64,000 bases of DNA from Cacajao melanocephalus. Lineage: Eukaryota; Chordata; Mammalia; Primates; Pitheciidae. The DNA lies in contig CAUYLG010022193.1 of NCBI GenBank assembly GCA_963573385.1, forward strand, positions 62,001 to 126,000, in the 5' to 3' direction. The notes under the pieces are model-generated. The model did not search any database. It saw only the letters and a program-made list of their open reading frames with translations, and was not told the origin of the DNA. Position 1 is the first letter of the stretch; every line of letters begins with the position of its first letter. A program made the translations under genes and the position numbers. Shown here piece by piece: positions 43,265-56,996 of the stretch.

Positions 43265-43756
43265 GTCCCTCTGGGAGAGGTGCTCCTGAAATCCTGCACA
43301 GTCTCTGGAGACAAACTACAAATAGAGCCAGGGTAGCTGGGCAGCCACATCGTTCGCAGAGAATAGACTGGGCTTGGGTGGGCCTGTCACCAGCTGTGCC
43401 TCCCTTGCTGCATGGCCTCGCGGGAAGCCCTGTGCTCCTAGGAGGCCATGCACCCTCTGTGCCAGTGATGGCCTGGGACCTCTGTACCCAGCTCCTGCCC
43501 CGTAGCCTCTATCTGGCTGGATGAGCCTGCTTGGGAACTCCAGGATGAGGTGGGAAGGGGAGCCGTGCCCTGCCCCAGGCTGGAAGATCCAGCCATGACA
43601 GGGCTTCCTGCCCTCACACCACTGAGACGTGGTTGGAAGCCTCAGCAAAGGGAAGGGGCAGGCTGTGTGGCACAGTGAAGGTGTCGGCTTTGACTCTGGC
43701 CTTGACCTCGGTCAGTTTGTACCATCCTGAACGAGATTTGCTGGATTAGGGTTTAG
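43265..43756. other. Intron sequence, no recognised element
   Basis: Nothing assigned. Confidence 0.5.
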
Positions 43757-43945
43757 GGCAATGTTTTGCAAAGTGCTGTTACTGGACTGGCCTACGTAGA
43801 AGCACACAGTGTTTGTTTAGAATATAAAATCCTGCTTCCCAGCCCAGACTTACTGAATCAGAATGTCTGAGGGTGGGACCCATGAGTTTGCATTTTTCTT
43901 AAGTTCTCCAGTGATTCTTGTACCTACTGGGGCTTCAAAACAATT
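43757..43945 (+). mobile_element. MER5-type hAT (Charlie) DNA transposon relic
   Basis: 'atgttttgcaaagtg', 'aaatcctgcttcccagcccagacttactgaatcagaatgtctgagg' region and 'gagtttgcatttttcttaagttctccagtgattc' follow MER5A; ends diverged. Confidence 0.8.
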
Positions 43946-44009
43946 GGGTTGATTAACGGCTTCCCTAGAGTAATACTAATCCATTTCGTCTGCCCCCGTG
44001 AGTTATTCC

Positions 44010-44010
<1 letters not shown>

Positions 44011-44056
<46 letters not shown>

Positions 44057-44082
44057 ATCTATCTAGTCTATCTACCTATCAT
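44011..44082 (+). repeat. (TCTG)n/(TCTA)n microsatellite
   Basis: CTGT units, then TCTA units with TTTC interruptions; probable polymorphic tetranucleotide repeat. Confidence 0.95.
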
Positions 44083-46560
44083 CTGCACCTTTTCACCTGT
44101 TATTGAGAAGAGATATCCTTGACTTCTGACTCTTCTACAAAGGCAAGATATTTCTGGCTTCCAAATAAAGATGAATGCCCAAATCAGCTTGTAGCCAGAG
44201 TGGCCCATGTGGGCCAGCCCATTAGGCCACACTGCAAGGTTTCTTGACTCAGCCCTTCAGTGGCTCGGTGCATCTTAGACGCCCTGCTGTAAGCTCCGGT
44301 AGGGTCCAGAATATGCTGTGGGGACCTGCAGTAGTCAAGTTTCTCAGTGGTGGAGTCCTCAGACTGGCTGGTGGCTCCAGGGATTTTTGACAAAGCTTGG
44401 TTGCCGCTCTGCAGCACGCTGGGTGTGAGAGGGCTGCTCAGCGGGGGGCCCCCGCAGTGGGGCACAGCACATCAGCTGAATGCCGCCTGAGCACAGCCCC
44501 GTGCTGGTCCTGGAGGGAATGGGCAGCTAGACGGTGATGCGTGATCACTTTCTCGAAGACTCTGCCACACAGAGGGTGCAGGGATGTCCGAGGGGCAGCT
44601 CACATGGAACAGTGCCTGCTGTGGGGATGTCTGTGAACTGCTCACATGGGGGACAGTGCAGAGCCTGCGCAGACCCATGGACCTGCAGAGTCACGTGCTA
44701 GCGAGTTGCGGGGTCACCCTGGAGCTGCCTCGTCCTCTTATCCCTACTTCACAAATGCCCAGTTGAGAAAATGCCTGTTCGTCATTACATGGTAGATTAC
44801 AGGGTTAGTTACAGTGGAGGTGAAATGTGTATCTCTGCTCTCATCCAGTGCCCGCCCCCCACCCCCCGCCACCCCGCCCTATTCGTGCTTGGTCCTGGTA
44901 CCTCTTTGTGGAGGGTTCCAAGATTCTTGTATAAACAAGGCTCTACATACTGCAGAGGAACAGCCTGCTGATGAACGCGAAGAGTTCCATCCTGGATCGT
45001 GATTTCTCAGCCCGAGTACTGAGTTCACATCGACAGAAGCAGCAGCCCAGCAGAGTTGGTGGGTTCAATCAATATTGCGTCTTTTCACATGTCACAAACT
45101 TGTGAGGGTTCTCAATGCATTACCGGTGCTTTGCCTGCCTCTTTTCTTTGAGCCACCCTGCCCTGATAAAACCTAGCTGAACCCTGTTACTAGTCTGCAC
45201 TCGGGGTTTGCAGTTTTGACTGTGCTAAACACTAGACTGGCAAAAGAAATCATTTGGAAGCACTTTTTATTTGCCAACGCCTCTTCATCTACTCAGACTT
45301 CAGTTATGTCATTTGTAAATCAGTTTGTATCTTCCAAAACCTTCAGGAAGATACATGTGCTCTTAAATATTCCTGCTTCTTAGCTGTTTATTTTCTTTTG
45401 CTTTCCCTGTTTTCCCAGAAGAGCTGATTTTGGTATATTCAGCTCCTGGCCAGTATCTTTCTGTTTCTAGGCACCTTTTTACATGTACAGGGCCACTAAG
45501 TTATTGAGTAGAGCTACAGACACTGACAGGAGCCGGTGAGAATCTGGCTTACCCATTGTCCTCCCTCTGCCCTCTCTTTGGCCAGAATGGGACCAGTGAA
45601 CATGATCACCGATGAAACACCAGCTGTCTCCCATGCCTTTCAAGACAGCAAACCAGCCCATCTTGAAAACCCCACAGTTCTGTCAACCTCTCTTAAAATG
45701 TAGAACAAACAAAGGCCATTGGACGCTGAGCTGCGATGTTGAAACGGAGTTGTGAATTTGCTTGGTTCATTACCTGTGACTTGATCTGAGATGAGCAGAG
45801 GAGTCACCTGAGAGTCAAGCTGTGGCCCTTGGGCTTAACCACAGGGAGTTCTTAGAAGCCCCCACAGTTACCCACTGCATGGATTGTGCGCTGAGACCAG
45901 AGGATGGGGTTGGATATTAAGGGGCTGAGCCTCCCCGGTGGAAGAAGGTGTGTTGGTGGAACTGTATTTTCGTCCAGCCTTGGAATGGTTAATTGGAATC
46001 TCACTCATCTCTTTCTTCCACTACCTACTTTGAAAATAATTTAATCCCCGTCCTTTACTTCCTGTTGACAGGAAGCCTTCTCTGCCAACCCCTGGCTGGT
46101 CACAGACCAATCGGATATCACCAGGCTTTGGGGCGTCTGCCAGGGCCTCTGTGTTTTGATATACTCTGACCTGGCAGTGAAGTTGCTGATGAATATACTA
46201 CAAAGACCAATTTGCTCTGTAACCCCAGGCTCCCAGCATCTTTTTCATGAGCCAGAGGCCTGGTCCTAGAGGGGGTGCCCTACAGCTCTGCCCACCTTCT
46301 TCTGGGGGAGCTCATTGCAGGGGGTGGGGGTGAGCTCTGCAGCGACCTCCACTGTGCCAGGGAGGGGAAGAGGAAGGATGCAACAGGATGAGGGGAGAAT
46401 CGGAGAGAACAGGATGCAAATTCTCACCTTATGAATAAAGAGAGCCATTGCTAAGAACCATGTTTATTCAGGGTTAGTGCTGGGACAGAAACCAGTCAGC
46501 TCATTTCTGGGTATTTTCCAGGGATTGGACTGGGTGTCCAGGACACAAAGGTGAACAGTG
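44083..46560. other. Intron sequence, no recognised element
   Basis: Longest stretch of intron here with no assigned repeat (2.5 kb). No splice-flanked frame with recognised homology. Confidence 0.45.
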
Positions 46561-46561
46561 C

Positions 46562-46984
46562 CATTGATCTGGATTCTCCAAAAGAAAGGTTGAAGCCCCA
46601 CACCCCCCACATCCCGTGCCTGTGAGTGGGACCTTATTTGGAACGGGGTCTTTGCAGATGGGATTAAGATATAATTTAGGAAGAGGGCGTTAGGACGGGC
46701 CCTCGTCCGCTGTGCCTGGAGTCCTTCTAAGAAGAGGGAAACTTGGTCCAGAGGCGCAGGCAGGAAGGCGCGTGAGGGTGGAGGCAGAGGTCTTGGAGCT
46801 TTTGCCTTGAGCTGTGGAATATGGGCCGCTGGAGGTGGAAGAGGCCGGGAAGGACCCTCCCGGAGGCTGCGGAGGGACAGTGGCCCTCACTTGATTTCAG
46901 ACTTCTGGCCTCTGGAGCGGTGAGAGAATCGTTCTGTTTTAAGCCCCAGCGTGTGGTGCTGTGTTATGGCCACCCGGGAACCAA
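46562..46984 (+). mobile_element. MLT1 LTR (MaLR), sense
   Basis: 'aaaagaaaggttgaagcccc', 'gtgggaccttatttggaacggggtctttgcagatggg' region, 'ggagtccttctaagaagagg', 'tgatttcagacttctggcctctgga', 'ttctgttttaagcc', 'ggtgctgtgttatgg'. Nearly complete. Confidence 0.9.
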
Positions 46985-47879
46985 ATCCAACAGGGCACTG
47001 CCCTCGAAGCGCAGGTGGCTGCAGCCTCCGTCGACAGAGCTGCAGGGCAGGTGCTTGTGGTGAGGCGTGGAGAGGGCCAAGGCCCCAGGAGGGGTCCCAG
47101 CGTCCCACTGCCCATAGCGCTTCAACTGCTTCCTTCCAGGGTCTGGGTCTTTCCTCGCGTCCCCTCCTCCTCTGCTGGAAATTCTCGTGTGGAGGGGCTG
47201 TGAGAAAACCGACGTGACGGACGGAGGCTGTGTGGCAGCTCTGGGACCCGCCCGGCCTGCTCCCTCTGTCCAGAGCACCTCCTCTTCGCCTGCTTTCCCC
47301 TCCTGTGTAGCCACTAAGACTCAGCCTCCTGGGGCCAGGGGTGCAGAGGTGTGTGCGGGGGGGGTGGGGTGGGAGGACAGACAGCTCAGTCACCTGCTCC
47401 ACTTCCAGAAGACGGGCAGGCAGGCAGGCCCTACGCAGCCATTTGTCTATTGGGTTGATGTGGAAACCATCTCCCCAGCTCCACCCTGCTCACCACCTCG
47501 GCCGCGCCAGCTGCCATGGAGTTGAGGCTTGAAGCAAACAGCACCTGGGCCCCATCCTCATCTGCAGCATATTTTGTAATAAGCACCCCAGGGAGCCTTC
47601 TTCCTCCATGCAGCCTAGATACCCTTGATGGGGAGTTGCATTCACGGTGCTGAAGACTGATTGATATCCTTGATTGTCAGATACCATCTGGGGTGGCTCG
47701 GTTGTCATCAGATTGAGCTAATATTGCTGCAGTGCTTGTTAGATGCCAGACGTTATACATGTTACATAGAGGAACGATGAGAAAGAATCAGTTCTGTCGC
47801 CTTCAGTCCCTATGTTTTTGGTGTTTGGGCAGCAGCAGACGTGAACTGAAAGGGTGACAGCGTGCCCCTGTCAGTTCAC
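46985..47879. other. Intron sequence between the two MLT1 copies
   Basis: G-rich at 47345-47372. The end (47708-47780) may be an antisense MIR fragment. No gene. Confidence 0.45.
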
Positions 47880-48029
47880 TGTGCCTGGAGTCCTTCTAAG
47901 AAGAGAGAAACTGCGTCCAGAGGCGCAGGCAGGAAGGCGTGTAAGGGCGGAGGCAGAGGTCACGGAGCCGCTGCTGCGAGCCATGAAATACGGGCCGCTG
48001 GAGGTGGAAGAGGCCAGGAAGGACCCTCC
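47880..48029 (+). repeat. Duplicated MLT1 fragment
   Basis: Aligns without gaps over 150 bp to 46711-46860 inside the MLT1 LTR, with about 19 mismatches by eye (87% identity), sharing private bases of that copy. No LTR ends are included. Confidence 0.85.
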
Positions 48030-48818
<789 letters not shown>

Positions 48819-50302
48819 CCTTTCTCAGTTTTTTCGTTTTTGCTTCTTAAATAATGGATATTAGAATAAACACTAACCCAGAATCCGGAAACCCTGCCTG
48901 GCGCCCCTGTCACATACCTAGGGGCTTCTTCTCACTGAGTTATCCAGTACTGACTATAGCCTGTGCCAGGGACAGGGGTCTCATTGTGACCCACGTGGGT
49001 CCCTCTCTCCCCTCAGAAGGCTTAGGCTGGGGCATGCCATCACCCTTTCAGTTTGTGTCTGCTGCTGCCCAAACACCAAAAACATAGGGACTGAAGGCAA
49101 CAGAATTGATTCTTTCTCACCGTTCTCTTGGTCAGATGGGACGTTCTCGTGATTGGGGCTGGCTTGGCCAATCTCTGGGGTCAGCCAGCAGCTGGGTCCC
49201 AGGACAGCCTTGCCCATCACCTAGTTAGGTCCATGCCAGCCGAGCCCTGGGGACGACTGGGCCATGTGTCCAGCAGGCAGTCCAGGCAGCAGCAGGAGGG
49301 CCAGCCTGGAACACAGGGGCTGGCTCCTCAGGCCCCTCGGCCATGGCAAGTCACATGGCTCAGACTCCAGGGATGGAGGACAGACTCCGCCTATGGATGG
49401 GAAGCAAGGTCACATTGCAAGGTCATGAGCACGGGTTCCAGCGGGATTTGAGATGAACCAGCCACTTAACCTGTCCAGATCTGTTTACATATATAATACA
49501 TTCATATATTACATAGTTAATACTATATAAAATTGTTATCTGATCATATTCTATTTAAAGCTTATCTTAGATGTAATATGTATGATATGTAATATACATA
49601 TATAGACTTTGAAAAAGCGGGCTGGAGCCTAAGTTTCCATTTGGCTGAAGCACCACGGTTGTATGGAAACTGCTTTGTCCTGGGGACAAGTGGCCTTTGA
49701 GGGGCTGTGGGTGAGGGGCATGCAGAGCAGTCATGGGGCCTGGGTCCTTCCAAAGCTGGGCTTTTGGGAGTGTTGCCTGAGCCCACCCATTTGCACCACT
49801 GAAGATGGGTGAGTGTCCGAGGAGATATTTGGCCCCTGGGGAGCCGCCAGCGCCAGGAGAACAGAGACGTCATTTGTCTCGTCACACTCTGCTTTGCATG
49901 TCAAGTATATTTTGAGATTTCTGACATGACCTTGGGGCACAGGTAATAGAATATTTTTGGCGAGAGGGAAATGGAGGGCAGCGATACCACCTGGTCTAGG
50001 GAAGGAACTGGGCAGGTGACCTCCCCGATAGGGCAGCAGGGTATCCACCAGGTGCAGAAGTGGTGCAGAGGACGCGTGGTAGCCCCTGGGAGAAGAGAAA
50101 CAGGAAGCTGCTCCCTGGACCGCTGTATAAGGAGGAAGCAGCCTCAGGAGGTTAAGCGACCTGCTAGGTCGAATGGCTGGCCAGTGGCGAAGCAAGGTTG
50201 ACCTGGGCGTGTTGGAAGGAGAGGAACCCCCCAGCTGGCCAGTAGCTATGGTCAGGGAAGGGCTTCTGGGAGCCAGCAGCGCTACCTGCCAGACCGGGAA
50301 GA
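48819..50302. other. Intron sequence with an AT-rich patch
   Basis: 49485-49610 is AT/TA-rich with TATATA-like pieces. 50060-50200 may be an antisense MIR. No gene. Confidence 0.45.
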
Positions 50303-50440
50303 TGGCTTGAGCCCAGGAGTTTAACAGTGGCCTGGGCAAGATGATGAAACCCCTTCTCGACGAAAAATAAAAAAATTAGCTGGGCATGGTGGCACCTGTG
50401 GTCCCAGCTACTCAGCAGGTTGAAGTAGGAGGATCACTTG
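50303..50440 (+). mobile_element. Partial Alu, sense
   Basis: Only the left-middle part: 'gcttgagcccaggag', 'gatgaaacccc', 'attagctgggcatggtgg', 'cccagctactcag', 'gaggatcact'. Truncated at both ends. Confidence 0.85.
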
Positions 50441-50564
50441 GTCGTGTCTGGCTCTCTGCCAGACACGCCTGCTCTTCAGGCTAGAGGTCAGGAGCTGGAT
50501 CACAGCAGTGCTTGTTTAGTGCTGTTTCAAGACAAGGGCTGTGGGCTCTGGACCTCACTCTCTC

Positions 50565-50618
50565 ACCTCCCTCTTCCCCTCCCGTCCCCTCCCCTCCCCT
50601 CCCCTCCCCTCTCTCCTC
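50565..50618 (-). repeat. (CCCCT)n tract
   Basis: Five or more CCCCT units; complement is GGGGA and G-quadruplex-prone on the minus strand. Confidence 0.9.
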
Positions 50619-50744
50619 TAGATGTGGCAACATCAGGTCTCAGGAAAGGCTCAGAGTGGAGTTCTGTAGGCTCCACATGCAGGCAGAGTTTACTACTGTG
50701 ATAAAATACAGCATAAAGGCAGGCGGACATATTTGGTTCTTGGT

Positions 50745-51042
50745 TCTTTTTTTTTTTTTTTTTTTTTGGAGACGGGGTGTTGGTATGTAGCCCAGGCTGG
50801 AGTGCGGTGGTGCGATCACTGCTGCTGCCTGGAACTCGTGAGCTCAAGCGATCCTCCTACTTCAACCTGCTGAGTAGCTGGGACCACAGGTGCCACCATG
50901 CCCGGCTAGTTTTTTTATTTTTCGTCGAGAAGGGGTTTCATCATCTTGCCCAGGCCACTGTTAAACTCCTGGGCTCAAGCCATCCTCCCACCTTGGCCTG
51001 CAAAGTGCTGGGATTGCAGGGTGAGCCGCCGCACTTGCCTGG
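50745..51042 (-). mobile_element. Alu, antisense (old, J-like)
   Basis: T21 run at 50747-50767; diverged body; target duplication TTTGGTTCT on both sides. Confidence 0.95.
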
Positions 51043-51388
51043 TGTTTGGTTCTGTTCCTTGTTCATTATGGTCTGCCCTCCGGCAGCCTCTGTCACCTTC
51101 ACCTGAAGGTTATGCTCAGTGGGTGAGTCTGTGCCTCTAGCTTTGGCCCCTCAGTGGTGGGAGAGGGAAGCAAGCTGCACCGAGCAGAGGGGAAGGGCCA
51201 TGAAGCATTCACACCAAAGGCCTCAACTGCCCCGTGGAGCATTCTGGAGCTGGGATGGCCCTTCTGAGTTGTCCCAGATGGAGGCAAAGGTCTCCCACAC
51301 TGTCCCTGGGAAGGGGATGTGCACTTGGGTGAGGCGGATCCCGTCTGGTGGGGGCAAGTCTTGGCCAGGCACTCAGCTGAGTAGCAGC

Positions 51389-51606
51389 GGCTACCAGCAC
51401 CCCCTGCACCTAGGGATCTACCAGTGCCCTCTGCACCTGGGGACCTACCAGTGCTCCCAGGACCCAGGGACCTACCAGTGTCCCCTGTACTCGGGGATAT
51501 ACCAGTGCCCCCAGCACCCAGGGATCTCCCAGAGCCCCCTGTACCCAGGGACTTACCAGTGTCCCCTGTACCCGGGGATCTACCAGTGTTCCCTGCACCT
51601 GGGGAT
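51389..51606 (+). repeat. 27-bp minisatellite, about eight copies
   Basis: Units begin near 51392, 51419, 51446, 51473, 51500, 51527, 51554 and 51581 around a CTACCAGTG core. Copies differ from each other at 2-7 sites. 27 is nine codons, so all reading frames repeat in nine-residue blocks (for instance DLPVSPVPG on + and TGRSLG-type on -), giving artefactual 188- and 197-codon frames. Confidence 0.95.
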
Positions 51607-53574
51607 CCAGAAGGCACACCACAGCATCCACGGCACAGCTTCCCTTTCCCATAATAAAACCTCACGATTTTTCTTTCGATGTATCCAGCCTGTCTCCTTA
51701 ATTAAGTTATAAGCCCCTTTAAGGATGGCATGCGTCTACATTTTGTCATGTCCTGACCCTGAGGAAGCCGCCTCTCACACAGCCAACCCGAATGTTGACA
51801 ACGATGATGATGGTGAGGAAACACAGAAGCCTAGCTAACAGAGGGGGAAAGGGAAAAAACGTGGACCGTCTTTGAGAATGGAAATGCTTAGTTAACTCTA
51901 CGAACCAATTTAGAAAAGTCCGAGTGAATCCATTATTTACAAATCTTACGAGAGCCACATATCTTGAAGAGAAAATTTTCAGACAAATCATGGCTTCCAT
52001 CAGTGCTTGTCTCTGATTGTCCCTCGGCACAGGTGTGGTCGCCAGGGTGTAGAGGGGTAGGGCGGACGAGTGAAGTAGAGATGCAAGTGGCCGTGTGTGG
52101 TGCTGGAGGACTGAGGGGTTTGCAAGACCTTCTGGTTCTCTCTGCTGCAAAGCATGGAGCAAAGCGTGCCCAGCCTGTGGTCTTGCCCCTCGTGGGACTG
52201 TCCTGATGCCCCCTTTCTGCCCCGCCTCCTGCAGGAGGGGCTTCACGGAGGCCGGAGCAGGGGCAGTGGCTGGGCATATCGCACTGGCTGGCCACATCAC
52301 AGCTGCTGGTTACTATGCTTAATGGAAGGTAGATGAAAGCATCTGATAGGCAGACGGAGCCCCATTAGTGACTGGAAGGTCCCCTCTGGGTCCAGCATTC
52401 CAGGATTCTGTGATACCTGCCAAAGCTCAGGTGCCCGGCCACCTCCGTCAGCCCAGCCCAGCCCACAGTCCCACCTGCAGGTGGCAGCCAGGGAATCTTG
52501 GACTGTCAGAAGATGGGCTCTCCCGTCCTGCACCCCTGCGTCCCTCCAGTGGCATGGACTCAGGTGAGTCCCGTGGCCTTGGATTTCCAGCTGATATCCC
52601 AAGATGACTTCCATCTAAATGGGAGTTGGGGATGGCTGTTTATTAGGTCATTCAACTGCTTGGCCTTGGACAGGGATGACATCCGCAGTGCCTTAACCTG
52701 CAGCTCTCACCTGGGACAAAAGGACGTCTGGCAAGTGGCTGGCGAGAGTAGAAGGGGAGCTGAAGGTATCCAAGGCCACTCAGCTTCTGATGGCGCCAAG
52801 GGACAGCTCTGGCCCTGTGGGCTGTGGCTGGCAGCAGACCCAGCCGGGCCTGGGCACACAGCTGCAGGCAGGCGCGGCTGATCACTCACCTCTGCTCTCT
52901 CAGCCCTCGCCACGGGGAAGCCCTTCCCCCTTCGCTCATCCCATGGCCCTTAAGCATGTGTCCTTAGCTGTGTCTCAGCAAATACGCAGAGATGTGCTGG
53001 GCACTGCCCTCTCTCTGAAGACCGTGATTCCTGCCCAGCACCTTTGTTTCTTTAGAGGATCATTCCTTTCAGCGGGGCTGGCAGTGGCATCCCACGCTCT
53101 CCACCCGCAGGCCTCATGGAGATGGTAGGACGGTCCTGCTGCCTCCTTCACTGCCAAGTGCAGCAGGGACTGGCTTGTGGGTCTTGCCCCACCCTGTCTG
53201 ACACCCCATCTGACACTGTTCCCTGAGGGAGCATTCTCTGGTGCCACAGCGCTGCAGCACCCTCGAAGTGCCCTCCCTGGGGGTCACGGGACGATGCACA
53301 CAGATGTGGTGCCTGCTCTTTGCTGGAGGCCCCAGCAAGCTGTTTTTCCTGAATCTGTTCTGTGACAGACTCGAGAGACACTTAACCAGGGTCTGGCTCC
53401 TCCTCAGGAGACACTGGACTCTCTGAGCTTTCCTTGATCTGAGAAGTTTCTGAAAACTCCCCTTGAGTCACCGAGGCCAGGGATGGGGCTGGACCCGATG
53501 TTGATGCCAGCCTTGCATGGGGCAGGAAGAGGGGCCTCCGAGGGACGAGGCGAAGCCTGGGCACCCGTCAGCTC
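51607..53574. other. Intron sequence, no recognised gene
   Basis: 51685-51790 may be an old L2 piece. Many chance frames in GC-rich sequence. No gene. Confidence 0.45.
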
Positions 53575-53690
53575 CATCAAGACTCCCGAGGGCAGAATTT
53601 GTGCTCGATTCGTCTTTATGGTCCCCCCAAGTACTCCACACTGTGGATTCTGCATAGTAGGCACCTGCTGAATACCTCCTAGCTGCCAGC
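53575..53690 (+). mobile_element. L2/MIR 3' end fragment, sense
   Basis: 'cgagggcagaatttgtgctc' ... 'ctgcatagtaggcacctgctgaatacc' follows the shared L2/MIR 3' end. Confidence 0.6.
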
Positions 53691-53784
53691 AAAGTGCCTT
53701 TGGATTGGAGGCTCAAACCAAACCCATCTCAGCACTGGAAACCTTTCAAATCACAGGAAGCCTAGAAATGGCCGAAGTGAAGGA

Positions 53785-53792
53785 TGACGTCA
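53785..53792. promoter_or_regulatory. Palindromic CRE (TGACGTCA) in intron 1
   Basis: Perfect CREB/ATF motif 15.6 kb after the PRKAG2 start codon. Motif only. Confidence 0.4.
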
Positions 53793-54210
53793 CCCCTTCT
53801 TCCAGCGGCGATGGTGTCAGGCTTGGCTGTAGTCCAGGCCTTCTCTTTCCCTGTGAATCTCCCCTCTCTTCCTGTAGAGCAGGGGTGGGGTGTGTTGGGG
53901 GCAGGTGAATAGGGGAGGGAAATGGGGTATGGGAGATACGGGTATTTAAATATCCACTGAGGCTCGCCTAGTCCAATCCCTGACACCCGTCTTTATGATA
54001 CCTGGATACTGAAAATGGCACAAGGCATACGTAAACAAAAATCAAAAATAATCTCCATAGGACTCCAAGCTCCAAGGAGCCAGTAGTTTCAGTCACCTTC
54101 CCACCAAGTGGCACAAATTGGGCTCTTGAGTGAGCTGGGTGGGGACGGGTGTGGTTGAGGCTGGCAGGGTGCTGATGAGCCCTGGGGAGCTCGGGATCAG
54201 CCCCTAGGGA

Positions 54211-54286
54211 GAGGAGGTGGGGGAGGGGAGGGGAGGAGGATGGGAGGGGAGGAGGACTGGGGAGGGGAGGAGGGGAGGGGAGGGGC
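54211..54286 (+). repeat. (GGGGA)n / GGAGGA purine tract
   Basis: More than ten G-runs of 3-4 bases separated by 1-3 bases; potential G-quadruplex and triplex former. Confidence 0.9.
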
Positions 54287-55724
54287 AGACGTGGTGCAGG
54301 AGAGGCTGGGCTGCCCTGCCATCTCAGCCAGGCCCTCAGCCCACCCTTCGGAGCTTTGCTGGGTAGCAGCAGGGGCTGGGGACAATTATCTGTGGATGCA
54401 GCTGTCTGTGGAAGAGGCCGGGGCCTTGGGAAAGTGGCTCCTCCAGCCTGAGGAGTCCCCACAAGGGGCTAGCAGCTGAGGGGCCACAGCACCACCTGCA
54501 GCGGGGGAAAGGAGCGCTTCAATCCCAAAGTGAGATGGGGGAGGCGCGCCGCAGCACCCTGTACCCCTTAGGGAGCAGCCAAAGGAGTAAAACCTACAAT
54601 TCTTTGTCTCCTGTGTCCCATTCCTTCCTAGACAGGAAATCACTGTTCAGGGGTGTATTGAAGGTGGGAGAGATTGTATGCCCACCTTCTGATGCACCAG
54701 TGAGGTGGCACCTGGTTCAGATGACTTTTCAGGTCCCATCTGAAGGGAGAGGAAGGCAACAGTGGATACAGAGGGAGCGAGTGTCTCCAGCCAGCAGGCC
54801 CTCAGCACGTGTGGGTGGCAGCTGACTTCTTCCCACACAGGCGTGTGCTGGAGCCGCTACTGTCCCCATCCTACAGATGGGAAAATCTGCACAGCAGGGG
54901 CCACTGGCAGGAGTGGTGTGGCCAGGCATCGAGCCGGAGCCGTCTGGCGCCCAAGCCCACACACAACTGCTGTGCTGAGCAGACAGATGGTGCTGGAAGG
55001 CAGCGTGCAACCCGAGAAGATGCGTGGAGAGGAGCGGGGTGTTGATTTCCAACCATTTTTATAGGCTGACAGGAGATGATTTATCTGAAGGGTTTTTTTT
55101 TTTTTTGGTATTTGTAGTTGCCAATGGGTCCACGTTGGGCACAGCCGCCCCGCACAGGTGGACCTGGGCATCGGCCTCATTCCTCATTTGTGCAGAGTTC
55201 TGCAGGTCTCAATGGTCCAGCAAAAAGCACTGACCTTTTCCAGCTCTGATCTCTCACATCCGCTGTGGACTTTTTTTTTTTTTTTTTAGCAGCAATGATC
55301 AGCTCTTGCCTAATTGAAAATAGATGGGTCTTCAGATTTTTTTGTTTGTTTTAAAGTGGCTTGCAAAAATTACACTGGTTAGTGTCTCTGGAGCCCTAAA
55401 AGATATGACCTTTTACACAAAGCTGAAAGCAATAGACTTTGGGCCACAGTCCAGTAGTTCCTTTTGTTACCATTTTCTGTTTCTTTCCTCCTCCTCTGGT
55501 CCGTTTTCTCTCCGCCCTTCTCGTTGTCCTCTGCCTTCTGCCCCGTGCCTTCTCCTTTGTCTTGTCTCTTTAGAGCTGGGTTCCACCAGGCTTGAAACAC
55601 CTGCCTTGCAATCTGGCTCTCGTCCCTGTAGCGGCCACAGTGGCTGACGTGGCACAGGCGACCACCCTCTGGTGGGGATGTGGTGACTGCGTGGCTGGTC
55701 TTGTTTTTCAGATGTGGGCATTCA
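54287..55724. other. Intron sequence with two T-runs
   Basis: T14 at 55095-55108 and T18 at 55271-55288 bracket about 160 bp without a recognised repeat. No gene. Confidence 0.45.
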
Positions 55725-55905
55725 CTGAGTTATATTTCGTGCGGGTGCCACACTCACGTCTTTCACATATTTTGCCACTTAACTCATCAGCAACTCTGCC
55801 TGGTCCTAGTGTTCACCCGGTTTTTACAGCTGGAGAAACGGAGGCTCAGGTAGAATGAGTTGTTTGCCTGAGGGCCATGCCAAGGCCAGTGCGTGAACCT
55901 CGTGT
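55725..55905 (-). mobile_element. MIR, antisense
   Basis: 'cacatattttgccacttaactcatcagcaac', 'ggtttttacagctggagaaacggaggctcagg' region, 'ttgtttgcctgagggc' are the complement of MIR. Confidence 0.75.
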
Positions 55906-56107
55906 GGCCAAAATCCATGCCCTTCCCTGCAGGCTGTCTTTTCATCCCACTCCACATCCTAATCTAGGGCAATGAAGAAGGCAAAATACCTTCCCCAGAG
56001 CTGCCAGCCTCCCCGGGGGCCCGCCTCGGGGCCACCCCCATACGGCACCTGTGCTTGCTTTCTTGGCAGGGCAGGCCTTGAAAAGATCGCCACGGGGAGC
56101 CAGGACT

Positions 56108-56996
<889 letters not shown>

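Noticed and set aside
51099..51712. 188- and 197-codon frames on both strands
   Set aside because: Explained by the 27-bp minisatellite, whose period is a multiple of three.
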